The position numbers and the translations under genes were made by a program. A stretch of DNA of 64,000 nucleotides from JAIBAC01 sp046331095 (GTDB lineage Bacteria; Actinomycetota; Acidimicrobiia; UBA2766): assembly GCA_046331095.1 (NCBI GenBank), contig JAXLRM010000004.1, positions 62,001-126,000 of the forward strand, in the 5' to 3' direction. Numbering within the stretch: position 1 is the first letter of the stretch; each line of letters opens with the position of its first letter. Positions 43,916-52,661 of this stretch are shown piece by piece. A model generated the notes under the pieces. That model saw only the letters and a program-made list of their open reading frames with translations, searched no databases and was not told the DNA's origin.

Positions 43916-45244
43916 ATGGCGGGGCGCCCCCGGTTCCACTTCACGGCGCCGTCGGGGTGGATGAACGACCCCAACGGCACGCTCGTGCACGACGGCGTGT
44001 ACCACCTCTTCTATCAGCACAACCCCTACCGGCCGCGCTGGGGCCGGATCCACTGGGGCCACGCGACCAGCACCGATCTCGTGCACTGGGACCACCAACC
44101 CGTCGCGCTGGCCCCCGGTGGCGGTCTGCGCGAGCGGCATTGCTTCTCGGGATGCTGCGCGATCGCGCCCGACGGCACACCGACGATCCTCTACACGCGC
44201 ATCGGCGTGGCCGGCCTCGCGACGCTGGCGCGTGCCGGCGCCGACCAGTGCGCAGCCCACGGCAGCGACGATCTGCTGAGCTGGCACCGGTACCGGCACA
44301 ACCCGGTCCTGACCCAGTCCGTCCACGACGGAGCACGGGTGCGCCACTGGCGCGACCCCTACGTGTTCCGTCACGACGGCTGGTGGTGGATGCTGCTGGC
44401 AGGGCGCGAGCGCGGGCTTCCGGGCGGGAGTGTCCTCCTGTACCGGGGCGAGAACCTGTTGGACTGGGAGTACCGCGGCCGCCTGTGCCGAGGCGACACG
44501 TCGGTGCGCCGCGGCCTCGAGTGTCCCAACTACTTCGGCGTCGCCGACCGCTGGGTGCTGCTGATCTCTCCGTACGGTCCCGTGCGTTACAGCGTCGGCG
44601 AGTTCCGCGGCGAACGCCACGTCGGGGACGCGTGGCGCACCTTCGACCACGGACGCGCCTTCTACGCGACGAACACCTTCGACGACGGCGCCCGCAGCGT
44701 CGTCGTCGGCTGGATCCGCGGCCCCCGCGGCCCCGACTGGGCGGGCTGTCTCAGCCTCCCGCGTGAAGTCGGTATCGCTGCCGACGGGGCGCTCGAGATC
44801 GCACCCGTCGCCGAGCTCGCCACGTTGCGGCAGGAGCACCGCCGTGCCGAGGCGGTCTTCGGTCCCGACGCGGGACCGGTCACGGGGATAGTGCTCGAGG
44901 AGCGGGCAGCGGAGCTCGCGGCGAGCTTCCGTCTCGACCGTCCGGCGGTCTGCGGCTTCGAGGTCCGCTCGCGCGCGGGGACCCACCGGTTCGCACCGGA
45001 CCTTGCCCACGCCACGGTGACGAGCGGAGCAGAGTCCGCCGCGATGTCGTCTGCTCCGCAGCCCACTCGCGTCGACGTGCGCGCGTTCCTCGACGAGTCG
45101 GTGCTGGAGGTCTTCGTAGGCGGCCGCGACGCGTTCACGTCCGTGGTCGACCTCGGCGACGCCACTCGGCAGGAAGTCGTGCCGTTCGTGTCCGGCGCCG
45201 CGGGCACGGCTCGGCTCGACGTCTGGCAGCTCGCCGGAATCTGA
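43916..45244 (+). CDS. glycoside hydrolase family 32 beta-fructofuranosidase
   Basis: A 442-residue enzyme. The catalytic nucleophile is D18 in SGWMNDPNG, the transition-state Asp is in HWRDPYV (near 146), and the acid/base Glu is in GLECPNYFG (near 201). A C-terminal beta-sandwich ends with the RVDVRAFLDESVLEVFVGGR strand typical of the family. It hydrolyses sucrose or short fructans. There is no signal peptide, so it acts inside the cell. No sugar transporter, fructokinase or LacI regulator is nearby, so import must be encoded elsewhere. Confidence 0.93.
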   Translation: MAGRPRFHFTAPSGWMNDPNGTLVHDGVYHLFYQHNPYRPRWGRIHWGHATSTDLVHWDHQPVALAPGGGLRERHCFSGCCAIAPDGTPTILYTRIGVAGLATLARAGADQCAAHGSDDLLSWHRYRHNPVLTQSVHDGARVRHWRDPYVFRHDGWWWMLLAGRERGLPGGSVLLYRGENLLDWEYRGRLCRGDTSVRRGLECPNYFGVADRWVLLISPYGPVRYSVGEFRGERHVGDAWRTFDHGRAFYATNTFDDGARSVVVGWIRGPRGPDWAGCLSLPREVGIAADGALEIAPVAELATLRQEHRRAEAVFGPDAGPVTGIVLEERAAELAASFRLDRPAVCGFEVRSRAGTHRFAPDLAHATVTSGAESAAMSSAPQPTRVDVRAFLDESVLEVFVGGRDAFTSVVDLGDATRQEVVPFVSGAAGTARLDVWQLAGI

Positions 45245-45279
45245 TCGGCGCACGAGCGCCGGCGGCGTCCGTGGCTCTG

Positions 45280-45285
45280 TAGCAT
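45280..45285 (+). promoter_or_regulatory. -10 box of leaderless enoyl-CoA hydratase mRNA
   Basis: TAGCAT ends 8 nt before GTG 45294 and no ribosome site is seen. Confidence 0.4.
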
Positions 45286-45293
45286 CACCGGCC

Positions 45294-46064
45294 GTGCAGT
45301 TCGAGACGATCGAAGTGGCGGTCGACGGCGAGCGCGGGTCGCTCACGCTGAACCGGCCCGAGAAGCTGAACCCGCTCTCGGTGGAGACGCTGGGCGAGAT
45401 CGAGGCAGCGGCGCGCTGGTTCGACACCCACCCCGACCTGAAGGTGGTCGTGGTCTCGGGACGGGGCCGGGCGTTCTGCGCAGGCTTCGATCTCGTGTCG
45501 TTCGGCTCCGTCGACACCGAGCATCCTCGTGCTGCCGCCGACGCAGGTTGGCGCATGGGCCGCGCGCTCGAGGAGATGCAGGCCGTTACCGTGGCCCGCA
45601 TCCAGGGGTGGTGCGTCGGCGGAGGCCTGGTCCTGGCTGCCGGATGCGACCTTCGCGTCGTTGCCGACGACGCCCGGTTCTCTATCCCCGAGGTGGAGCT
45701 CGGTATCCCGTTGGCCTGGGGAGGCATCCCGCGCCTCGTCCGCGAGATCGGCCCGGCCCGCACCAAGGAACTGGTCATGACCTGCCGCGAGTTCGGGCCC
45801 GCGGAGGCCCACGCTGCGGGCTTCGTCAACAGCGTGGTCCCCGCGGCGGGACTCGACGCTGCGGTCGACGAACTCGTCGCCACCTTGGTGCGGATGCCGA
45901 AGCTGGCGCTGGTGGCCACGAAGGTCCACACCAATGCCGTGACCGAGTCGATGGTGGGCGCCGGGCGGAGCTGGTCCGACGCCGACGTCCTCTCGAGTGC
46001 CCTCGCCGACCCAGAGTGCCGCGAGGCCGGTGTCCGCTACCTGTCACGCAAGCGCGGGCAGTGA
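45294..46064 (+). CDS. enoyl-CoA hydratase/isomerase family protein
   Basis: A 256-residue crotonase-fold protein with LTLNRPEKLNPLS, SGRGRAFCAGFDL (oxyanion hole) and QGWCVGGGLVLAAGCDLRV. After that, IPEVELGIPLAWGGIPRLV contains the position usually held by the catalytic Glu. GTG 45294 is the likely start because of the -10 box 8 nt upstream. It stands alone, unlike the hydratase in the 1-5.7 kb operon, and is only distantly related to it. Confidence 0.9.
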   Translation: MQFETIEVAVDGERGSLTLNRPEKLNPLSVETLGEIEAAARWFDTHPDLKVVVVSGRGRAFCAGFDLVSFGSVDTEHPRAAADAGWRMGRALEEMQAVTVARIQGWCVGGGLVLAAGCDLRVVADDARFSIPEVELGIPLAWGGIPRLVREIGPARTKELVMTCREFGPAEAHAAGFVNSVVPAAGLDAAVDELVATLVRMPKLALVATKVHTNAVTESMVGAGRSWSDADVLSSALADPECREAGVRYLSRKRGQ

Positions 46065-46107
46065 CCGGCGGGCGCTCCGGTGCGCGGGCGGCACCTGCGA
46101 GATCGGA

Positions 46108-46710
46108 TCAGGTGTAGCGGCCTGCCCAGCCACCGGTCCAGAACGTGACCTCCGGTGTGGAGACCACACCAGCCTCGGCCATGACCTCTTTCAGCTCGGC
46201 CATGTCGAGGAACTCGCGCAGGGTGTCGAAGGTCTCGGCCTGGTGGTACACGACGGCCAGGGACGGATCGTCGAGCGAGCGGTTCGCGGCCTGGCCGATG
46301 ATGCCACCGGCCTTCTGAAGCGAAGCCGCCGCGTCGTAGCCCTCGAGCCAGCGGTCGAAGTCGGCGACGTGGTGCGAGAGCATGAAGGCGGGGACTTCGC
46401 GGTCCCAGACGATCGCTTCCCGCACGGGAGTGAGCCAGGTCAGTTGGGGCGGACCTGTGGCCCCGGCTTGCTTCATCCTCTCGCGCAGGTCGTCGGAAGC
46501 GGCGAACGCACGGGCAGTGTCGATGTCGGCGACGGCGAGGTACACGGTCACGAGGTTGGGGTCGTCCTCGCCCCGGTTGACGTGATGGCCGAGGATCCCC
46601 CCGGCACGGCGTGCTTGCTCGTTCTCGTCGAACACCGACTTCCACTTGTCGAAGTCCGAAACGGTCTGGGCGACGAGGACGGCGGCAGGGGGTAGCGCCC
46701 CGTTGGACAT
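46108..46710 (-). CDS. tandem dimeric alpha/beta-barrel (ABM-like) protein
   Basis: A 200-residue protein made of two similar halves. Residues 8-95 begin PAAVLVAQTVSDFDKWKSVFD and residues 105-195 begin VPAFMLSHHVADFDRWLEGYD. Each half has a ferredoxin-like beta-alpha-beta pattern and the strand NLVTVYLAVADIDTARAF or SLAVVYHQAETFDTLREF. This is an internal duplication of an antibiotic-biosynthesis-monooxygenase/DUF1330-like domain, which normally dimerises; here both halves are on one chain. AGGAG lies 8 nt before the ATG. Function unknown. Confidence 0.7.
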   Translation of the reverse strand: MSNGALPPAAVLVAQTVSDFDKWKSVFDENEQARRAGGILGHHVNRGEDDPNLVTVYLAVADIDTARAFAASDDLRERMKQAGATGPPQLTWLTPVREAIVWDREVPAFMLSHHVADFDRWLEGYDAAASLQKAGGIIGQAANRSLDDPSLAVVYHQAETFDTLREFLDMAELKEVMAEAGVVSTPEVTFWTGGWAGRYT

Positions 46711-46864
46711 TGTCGACTCCTATCGTGCGGCGGCAGCACTGATCGGATTGACCGGTGACGCCGCCAATTCGACTACCGCGCAGGGTCGCTGTCAACGCTT
46801 GTGCAGGCGTGTGCCCGGATCCGCCGACGCGGCTCTCACGCGGGCCCCGCGGCAGTTGCGCTTG

Positions 46865-47599
46865 TCAGCCGAGCGAGGCCCAGAACTCGCCGAGCAGCCC
46901 GAGCGCGGCTTCGGGATCCTGCGCGGCCCAGAAGTGACCCAGACCTTCGAGGCGGCCGGTACGTGCGCCGAGGATCTCGGCGACCTCTTCGCTGCGCCGG
47001 GCATCGTCGAAAGGGTCCTCGACGGCGTGGATGACCAGACCGGGAGCAGCGGTGGGGCCCATCTGCGCACCCCAGGTGGCGTAGGTGTTCGGAGTAGCCG
47101 ACCGGTAGAGGTCGAGGATGCACGTGCCCATGGTCCGGTCCACCCGCCCGATCATCGCGGCCGCGTCGTCGCGGGGCAGCCCCATCGCCTCGAACATGGG
47201 AACCTGGTCCTCCACGGCAGTGGCGAGCTGGGTTTCGACGAGAGCTTCGCCTTCTCCCGGGGTCTGCCAGATGCGCGCGAAGTCGTGCCAGACCTGGTCG
47301 GGGTGCACGATGGTGGCGACATCTGCGGCCCAGGAGCGGACCAGGTCCGGTCGCGTCGTGGCGATCCGGTAGGTGAGCCCGGCACCCCAGTCGTGGCCAA
47401 CGAGATCCACCGGTTCCCCGACCGCCTCGAGCCGGCTCGCGAGCCAGTCGGCGTAGTCGTCCTTGGTTGCGCCGAAGCCGGCGGGGCGGGGGCAACCGAA
47501 GCCGGGAAGCGCCAACGCGGTGACAGGCTCGCGGATCAGCGCCCGCAACGGATCCCAGTAGGAGTCGGTCTCGGGGACGCCGTGGACCAAGACGATCAT
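46865..47599 (-). CDS. epoxide-hydrolase/haloalkane-dehalogenase-like alpha/beta hydrolase
   Basis: A 244-residue hydrolase with HGVPETDSYW as the HGxP oxyanion loop and GHDWGAGL as the nucleophile elbow. The nucleophile is Asp rather than Ser, which places it with epoxide hydrolases and dehalogenases. The acid is in VIHAVEDPFDD and the His in LEGLGHFWAAQ. The cap region between about 120 and 185 carries Trp and Tyr residues. CGGAG lies upstream of ATG 47599. The substrate is unknown. Confidence 0.85.
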   Translation of the reverse strand: MIVLVHGVPETDSYWDPLRALIREPVTALALPGFGCPRPAGFGATKDDYADWLASRLEAVGEPVDLVGHDWGAGLTYRIATTRPDLVRSWAADVATIVHPDQVWHDFARIWQTPGEGEALVETQLATAVEDQVPMFEAMGLPRDDAAAMIGRVDRTMGTCILDLYRSATPNTYATWGAQMGPTAAPGLVIHAVEDPFDDARRSEEVAEILGARTGRLEGLGHFWAAQDPEAALGLLGEFWASLG

Positions 47600-47690
47600 C
47601 GTGGGCTCCGGTGCGCGGGGTCACGGTCGCTCCGAGCCCGTGGCGGCGGATGGATCGCCCTCGGTCCCGCGTGCGACGCGCCCGGGCCCG

Positions 47691-50582
47691 TCACAGGCCG
47701 AGCAGTTCGCGTAGGCGTTCGGGGCGCATCGTCACGGCAGTCTGCATTGGGGGGTTCTCGAAGCTCGCTATCAGACGGACGAGCCGCTCGCGGGTGGTCG
47801 GGTCTGCCGCCGCCTCCCGCGGTGTGAGGCCGTCGAGCGCCGGCACCGATTCGTCGCACCAGCGCAGCTCGAAGCGGTCCCTGATCTCCGAGAGCGCCTC
47901 GGCGGCTTCCGGACCGTCGGCCCACGCAGGCTCCGCATCGGCGTGGGCGGCCGGGAAGAGGCTCTCTTCGAGCTCCTTGCGCCGCAGGATCGACGCCACG
48001 TCCATCGGCGTGCGTTCGTCGCTGACCACCACAGCCCCGGCGAGCGCGGCGCGGACGGCGCTCAGGATCCGCTCCGCACGTTCCTCGCTCGTGGTGCTCA
48101 CCGTCAGACGCGTGCCGTCGAGACCGAGGCGGGCACGCAGGATCTCCTCGTCCTCGTTGAGAGCGAACATCTCCCGCCACGCGTCGGCGTCGGCGCCGGC
48201 GTCGGCGGTGTCGTCGTCCTCGTAGGTCGCGTCGAGGAACGCGCGGGCCGCGACCGCGTCGCCGACGTCGATGACGAGCTCGCATTCCACGAGGGATTCG
48301 CCCTCGCGCGTTTGCAGTGTCGGTGGGCGGTGCAGCTGGGAAACCCACGACGCGATCTCGAGGGGGTCGCCGCCGTCGAGGACGTCGAGCAGGTGCTCCT
48401 CGTTGCCGGGACGCACCGGGAACAGCCCACCGATGAGCTGGTTCGTCTCGCCGTCGGGTACGGCCCGGGCACAGATCATGACCCCAGGGGACACCGAGCG
48501 GCTGAAAGTGCGCTCGCGCACCGAGAGCACATCCCCGCTGCGCAGGTCCCGAAGGTCGAGTCCGCTGCCGGGTCGGACCTCCAGGACCTCGTAGACGCTG
48601 CGGTCGACGAGCATCCACGACGCAGCGAGGAGCGCCTCGTCGTCGGGCAGCAGCGAGCCGCGCTCCTCGGTGAAGCGCTCGAACCAGCCTCCCTCGGTCA
48701 GGACGAGGTCCAGCACGATCGGGTCCTCCAAAGCGGTACCGATGGCGCTGTCGTCTTCGGGATCGACCGCACGAGTCAGGGCCACGTCGACGACGTCGGT
48801 GCGCGCCTCCCAGCCGTAGCGTTCCACGAAGGCGGCGGCCTTGCGGCACAACCAGCCGACGCGGTCGGGCAACGGTGCCGCCTCGACGGAACCGAGATGG
48901 CACTGCTTGAACTTGCGGCCCGAACCGCACCAGCACGGCTGGTTGCGGCCCAGGTCGCTGTGCGCCGGCCTCGCGAACGCCTCGATCTCGGCGAGGTCGC
49001 GGGCGAAGGCGGGAGACGGCTCCAATTGCCGCCACAGTCGAACCGCCTTGGCCGCGTCGCCCCGGTCGGACGCGTACCAGGCCAAGCGGTCGATCACGAG
49101 CCCGAGGTTCGGGTCGGCCTCGTGCGCGAGCTCGAGATGCTGCTCGGCGACGTCGAGCTCGCAGTCCTTCTCGGACCCGACGGCCGCCACGAGCCTCGCC
49201 CGCGCGACCTCGCCCCCCTTGGACGCGGCGGCGAGCAGACCCTCGACGAACGCTCGGGCGCGCAGCCGCCCTCCGGCATCGACGCTCTCGTAGAGCTCCT
49301 CGATCACCTCGAGGAGGACTTGTTCGTCGCGCAGGTCGGCGAGGACCTCGCGCAGCATCGCGGTGTCGACGGGCCCGGCGACGCCGGGGATCGCATCGGG
49401 GTCCACGCCCGCCGTCAAGTCGGCCACGTCGAGGACGTGCAGGACCTTCGAGGCTGCGTCGCGGTCGTCCCTCATGTGCTCGAACACCCGCCAGGTGCGG
49501 TGCAAGCGGACGTCGTTGTGCCACACGCTCTCGTCGTGGGCCACCGAGGCGCCCCGGCGTTCCAAGCCCGCTGCCGCGGCGAGCTCCGACAGCGGGGCGA
49601 CCGGCTCGTCGAACGCGTGCGGATCCTCGAGGAGGACGGCGAGGACGAGGTCATCGGCCTCGACGGGGAGCCACGGCTCCTCGACGGTCCGGTCGTATCC
49701 GGCTCGCAGGAGGGCGACGAGATCGTCGTCGCACGCTGGCGCCGCGTCGAGCACGTCGATGTCGACCTCACCGTCGGGATCGACCCGCACGGCGAGCACG
49801 GTGCCCTCGGGGTAGTCGTCGAGCCAGCCGTCGGGTCCGAGCCAGCCGAACCCGCCGTCGTGGACGGCGGACGCGAAGTCGTCTTCGTCGGGGCCCGGTC
49901 GCGGCCGGTCGTGCCGGCCGAAGGCCGCCAGGTCGAATGCCGGGAGCAGGACTTCCTCCGCTGCGGTGAGACGGGTGGACGCGGTGACGACGTGGGTGAG
50001 CACGATCCCGGACGTGAGGTCGACGGCGTGAACCAGGTGATCCCCGGCGGCGTAGGCCAGCAAGCCGTGGCGGTCGACCAACTCGTCCATCGTCCTGTCG
50101 ACGAGGGCACGAACCGCGGCGTTGCCTGCCGGGTAGCCGAGGCTCTCGACGGTGGCCCTCTCCGCCTCGTCAGCCGAGATCCCCGGCGACGTGCGCACGA
50201 CCTCGGTCAGGGCATCGGCGACCGCGGGGCCATCGGGGAGCGGCAACGCCGCCAGCGCCTCCCGGTAAGCGTCCGGGTCCGGTCGCTCCTCCCGATCGAG
50301 GGCGGCCATGATCACGGGGGAGAACGCGAGCGCCATCTGGGAGAAGATCGAGTCCCTGTCGACGCCGAGCCCTTGCAGCCGCTGCACGGTCGCCCAGGCT
50401 TCGGGAGGTTCGTCGCCGAGGATCTGGGCGGCGATGATCTCGCGTCCTGCCAGCTGGATCTCGCTGATCCGGGCCTTGAAGGAGCGTTCCAACAACTTCG
50501 AGCGCACGTCGACGTCGTCGAGGTCGAAGTCGTCGGGATCGATACCGGGGCCGTACAGGAACTCGATGCGTTCGTCCGCCAT
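47691..50582 (-). CDS. large SEC-C zinc-motif protein
   Basis: A 963-residue soluble protein that I do not recognise beyond one motif. Near residue 543, GRNQPCWCGSGRKFKQCHL is a complete SEC-C zinc-binding motif of the kind found at the C-terminus of SecA. Here it is in the middle of the chain. The N-terminal part is acidic and helical with an HTH-like stretch (SADEAERATVESLGYPAGN). A TPR-like helical segment (LDVAEQHLELAHEADPNLGL) precedes the motif, and the region after it is mixed alpha/beta. ATG 50582 follows TAGTGT by 7 nt. Function unknown. Confidence 0.85.
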   Translation of the reverse strand: MADERIEFLYGPGIDPDDFDLDDVDVRSKLLERSFKARISEIQLAGREIIAAQILGDEPPEAWATVQRLQGLGVDRDSIFSQMALAFSPVIMAALDREERPDPDAYREALAALPLPDGPAVADALTEVVRTSPGISADEAERATVESLGYPAGNAAVRALVDRTMDELVDRHGLLAYAAGDHLVHAVDLTSGIVLTHVVTASTRLTAAEEVLLPAFDLAAFGRHDRPRPGPDEDDFASAVHDGGFGWLGPDGWLDDYPEGTVLAVRVDPDGEVDIDVLDAAPACDDDLVALLRAGYDRTVEEPWLPVEADDLVLAVLLEDPHAFDEPVAPLSELAAAAGLERRGASVAHDESVWHNDVRLHRTWRVFEHMRDDRDAASKVLHVLDVADLTAGVDPDAIPGVAGPVDTAMLREVLADLRDEQVLLEVIEELYESVDAGGRLRARAFVEGLLAAASKGGEVARARLVAAVGSEKDCELDVAEQHLELAHEADPNLGLVIDRLAWYASDRGDAAKAVRLWRQLEPSPAFARDLAEIEAFARPAHSDLGRNQPCWCGSGRKFKQCHLGSVEAAPLPDRVGWLCRKAAAFVERYGWEARTDVVDVALTRAVDPEDDSAIGTALEDPIVLDLVLTEGGWFERFTEERGSLLPDDEALLAASWMLVDRSVYEVLEVRPGSGLDLRDLRSGDVLSVRERTFSRSVSPGVMICARAVPDGETNQLIGGLFPVRPGNEEHLLDVLDGGDPLEIASWVSQLHRPPTLQTREGESLVECELVIDVGDAVAARAFLDATYEDDDTADAGADADAWREMFALNEDEEILRARLGLDGTRLTVSTTSEERAERILSAVRAALAGAVVVSDERTPMDVASILRRKELEESLFPAAHADAEPAWADGPEAAEALSEIRDRFELRWCDESVPALDGLTPREAAADPTTRERLVRLIASFENPPMQTAVTMRPERLRELLGL

Positions 50583-50589
50583 CGCGGCG

Positions 50590-50595
50590 ACACTA
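50590..50595 (-). promoter_or_regulatory. -10 box of leaderless SEC-C mRNA
   Basis: TAGTGT on the minus strand ends 7 nt before ATG 50582 with no ribosome site. Confidence 0.45.
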
Positions 50596-50687
50596 ACGCG
50601 AGCCCTGACGCGAGCCCGTGAGATCTCAGGTTCACGGGACCCGAGGCCGGTGCCTGCCAGAATCGGGCGGCGACCACGGGGGAGCTG

Positions 50688-52166
50688 ATGCGCGAGCGCT
50701 ACGACGTAATCGTGATAGGGGCCGGCCCCGGGGGCGCCACGATCGCCGCCCTCCTCGCCGAGGCGGGGCTCGCGGTGTGCCTCGCCGAGAAGAACGACCG
50801 CGCCGGCGGCAAGGCGATGACGCTGCACCGCCAGGGCTACGGCTACGAGATGTGGCCCGTCGTCGCCATCCCCGGCGGGCCGTCGCGCTACGACGAGTTG
50901 TTGAAGCGCCTCGGACGCACCGACGACGTGCCCCTCGCGATCCCGCCGCCGGAGCAGCAGCAGAGCGGCGGGATCGTGTACCGCACCGACGACGGCCGCT
51001 GGCTGCGCATGGTCCCCAGCGACAGCGACAACCCCCTCGACGCGTTCGCGCAGACCTTCGACCTCACGGCCGAGCAGATGCAGCCCGTCGTCGAGATGGC
51101 GATGGCGGTATTCGCCCTCGGCGAGGACGACATCGACGCGCTCGCGGACGTCCCGATCCTGGACTGGCTGGACCGCTTCGACCTGCCCGCGGGACCGCTC
51201 GCCTACATCTGCGTGATGTTGAACATGTTCTTCCTCGTCGGCCCCGACCGCATCCCGGCGCCGGAGGCGATCCGCATCTGCCTGCGCGGATTCATGCTCG
51301 CCGGCGGGGCGTTCCAGTACTGGCGCGGCGGCATCGGCCGCACGCTCGAGGTCGCGGCCGACTACGTGCGCGACCACGGCGGCACGTTCGCGACCAAGGC
51401 GCGGGTCGAGGCGATCATCGTCGAGGACGGCCGAGCCGTCGGCATCGTCACGCCCCAGGGCGAGGTGCGGGCGCGGGCGGTGATCTCCAACGCCGGCATC
51501 CAGCCGACCGTGCTCGCGCTCGCCGGCGCGGAGCACTTCCCACCCGAGTACGTCGAGTACGTGGCCGACCTCGAGCCGTCGTGGGGCATCGCCGGGATCC
51601 GCTACTTCCTCGACGCGCCGGTGTTCCCGCCCGCGGGCCTCGCGTTCGGGAACCGCTCGTGGTGGACCACCGAGCGCTACGAGGCGGCGCGTGCGGGCGA
51701 CTGGCCCGACATCGCCCAGCTCTACTGGTCGACACCGGCGCTGTGGGACCCCGGCCTCGCGCCCGGCGACGGCAGCCAGGTCGTGCTCATCGGCACCCTC
51801 GCCGACCCCGACCCCGACTCGCCCATGAGCGAGGACGCGATCGCGCGGATCCACGAGACCGCACTCGAGGCGTGGCCCACGCTGGCGGACCACATCGTGC
51901 GGCGTGAGTCCTACACGACCCGCAGCGTCTCGAACCTCACCCGCGACGCCGTCGTACCCGGCGCGGGCGGCGAGTGCATCGGCATCGCCCAGACGATGGA
52001 GCAGGAAGGCAAGAACAAGCCGAACCCGCGCACGCCGCTCGACGGGCTCTACATCGTCGGCTGCGACGCGGGCGGCAAGGGCGTCGCCACCCACCAGGCC
52101 GTCGACTCCGGTTTCCGCGTCGCCGACCTCGTCCTCGCGGACCTCGGGGTCGCCTCTGGCCGGTGA
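50688..52166 (+). CDS. FAD-dependent oxidoreductase of the phytoene desaturase/carotenoid isomerase type
   Basis: A 492-residue flavoprotein. The N-terminal dinucleotide-binding motif is DVIVIGAGPGGATIAALLAE with the ADP-ribose acid E34. The middle has GGIGRTLEVAADYVRDHGG, the CrtI-like segment in which the polyene desaturases form their active site. VISNAGIQPTVL and the C-terminal GLYIVGCDAGGKGVATHQAVDSG close the FAD site. No carotenoid genes are nearby, so the substrate is unknown. GGGGGAG lies 3 nt before ATG 50688. Confidence 0.85.
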   Translation: MRERYDVIVIGAGPGGATIAALLAEAGLAVCLAEKNDRAGGKAMTLHRQGYGYEMWPVVAIPGGPSRYDELLKRLGRTDDVPLAIPPPEQQQSGGIVYRTDDGRWLRMVPSDSDNPLDAFAQTFDLTAEQMQPVVEMAMAVFALGEDDIDALADVPILDWLDRFDLPAGPLAYICVMLNMFFLVGPDRIPAPEAIRICLRGFMLAGGAFQYWRGGIGRTLEVAADYVRDHGGTFATKARVEAIIVEDGRAVGIVTPQGEVRARAVISNAGIQPTVLALAGAEHFPPEYVEYVADLEPSWGIAGIRYFLDAPVFPPAGLAFGNRSWWTTERYEAARAGDWPDIAQLYWSTPALWDPGLAPGDGSQVVLIGTLADPDPDSPMSEDAIARIHETALEAWPTLADHIVRRESYTTRSVSNLTRDAVVPGAGGECIGIAQTMEQEGKNKPNPRTPLDGLYIVGCDAGGKGVATHQAVDSGFRVADLVLADLGVASGR

Positions 52167-52200
52167 CGGATCCGGAGTGGCCGCCGGCCCGGCCCGGCGG

Positions 52201-52291
52201 TCAGTCCACCCAGGGGCCGACGCCGCCGACGCGCTCGGCGGAGATGTGGATGACGTGTCCCGGCGGCGGGTTGTCGAAGGGCGGGAACTTC
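52201..52291 (-). pseudogene. detached C-terminal end of the split-barrel oxidoreductase
   Basis: Directly after the stop at 52290, a shifted frame reads VKFPPFDNPPPGHVIHISAE, then RVGGVGPWVD and a stop at 52201. This is the expected end of F420/FMN split-barrel proteins, which finish VYIGPxVKFPPxxxPPPG and xxVGGVGPW. One extra base near the CCCGGG at 52293-52298 would restore it. It is a frameshift mutation or a sequence error. Confidence 0.75.
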
Positions 52292-52625
52292 ACCCGGGAC
52301 CGATGTAGACCTCGGCCAGGCGCTGGAGCAGCTCGGGTGCGCCGCCCTCGACGAGGCGGGCGGTGCCGTGCACGATCAGGTAGTTCGCCATGCCGACGGG
52401 GTTGGCGCCCTCGGCCTCGACGGTGAGCGCGACGCGAGGGTCGCGGGCGATGTTGGCGACCTTGCGGCCCCGGCCCATGTGCCCGGCGACGATGTCGTCG
52501 CCGTCGAGGCCGATCCACACCACACTGACTTGGGGGCTGCCGTCGGGATTGACCGTGGCCAGGTGGCCGAGGTGTCCTGCCGTGAGCGCGTCGCGTATGT
52601 CGGGGGTGAGTACCGCACTTGTCAT
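52290..52625 (-). CDS. F420/FMN-dependent split-barrel (PPOX-class) oxidoreductase, frameshifted near the C-terminus
   Basis: A 111-residue frame with the PPOX split-barrel start: LTAGHLGHLATVNPDGSPQV, then SVVWIGLDGDDIVAGHMGRGRKVANIARDPRV. The last of these is the cofactor-phosphate segment typical of F420-dependent actinobacterial members. It ends early at VYIGPG. The normal last 30 residues are encoded in another frame immediately downstream. Without them the barrel lacks its closing strand and dimer edge. ATG 52625 is the first family-consistent start. Confidence 0.85.
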   Translation of the reverse strand: MTSAVLTPDIRDALTAGHLGHLATVNPDGSPQVSVVWIGLDGDDIVAGHMGRGRKVANIARDPRVALTVEAEGANPVGMANYLIVHGTARLVEGGAPELLQRLAEVYIGPG

Positions 52626-52661
52626 GGCGCCATGTTGGCATGCCAAGCGCGAGGGCGGGAC

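Noticed and set aside
50583..52094. Upstream extension of the SEC-C frame
   Set aside because: It lies antisense to the flavoprotein gene and reads as Arg/Asp/Val-rich shadow; the -10 box 7 nt before 50582 supports the shorter start.
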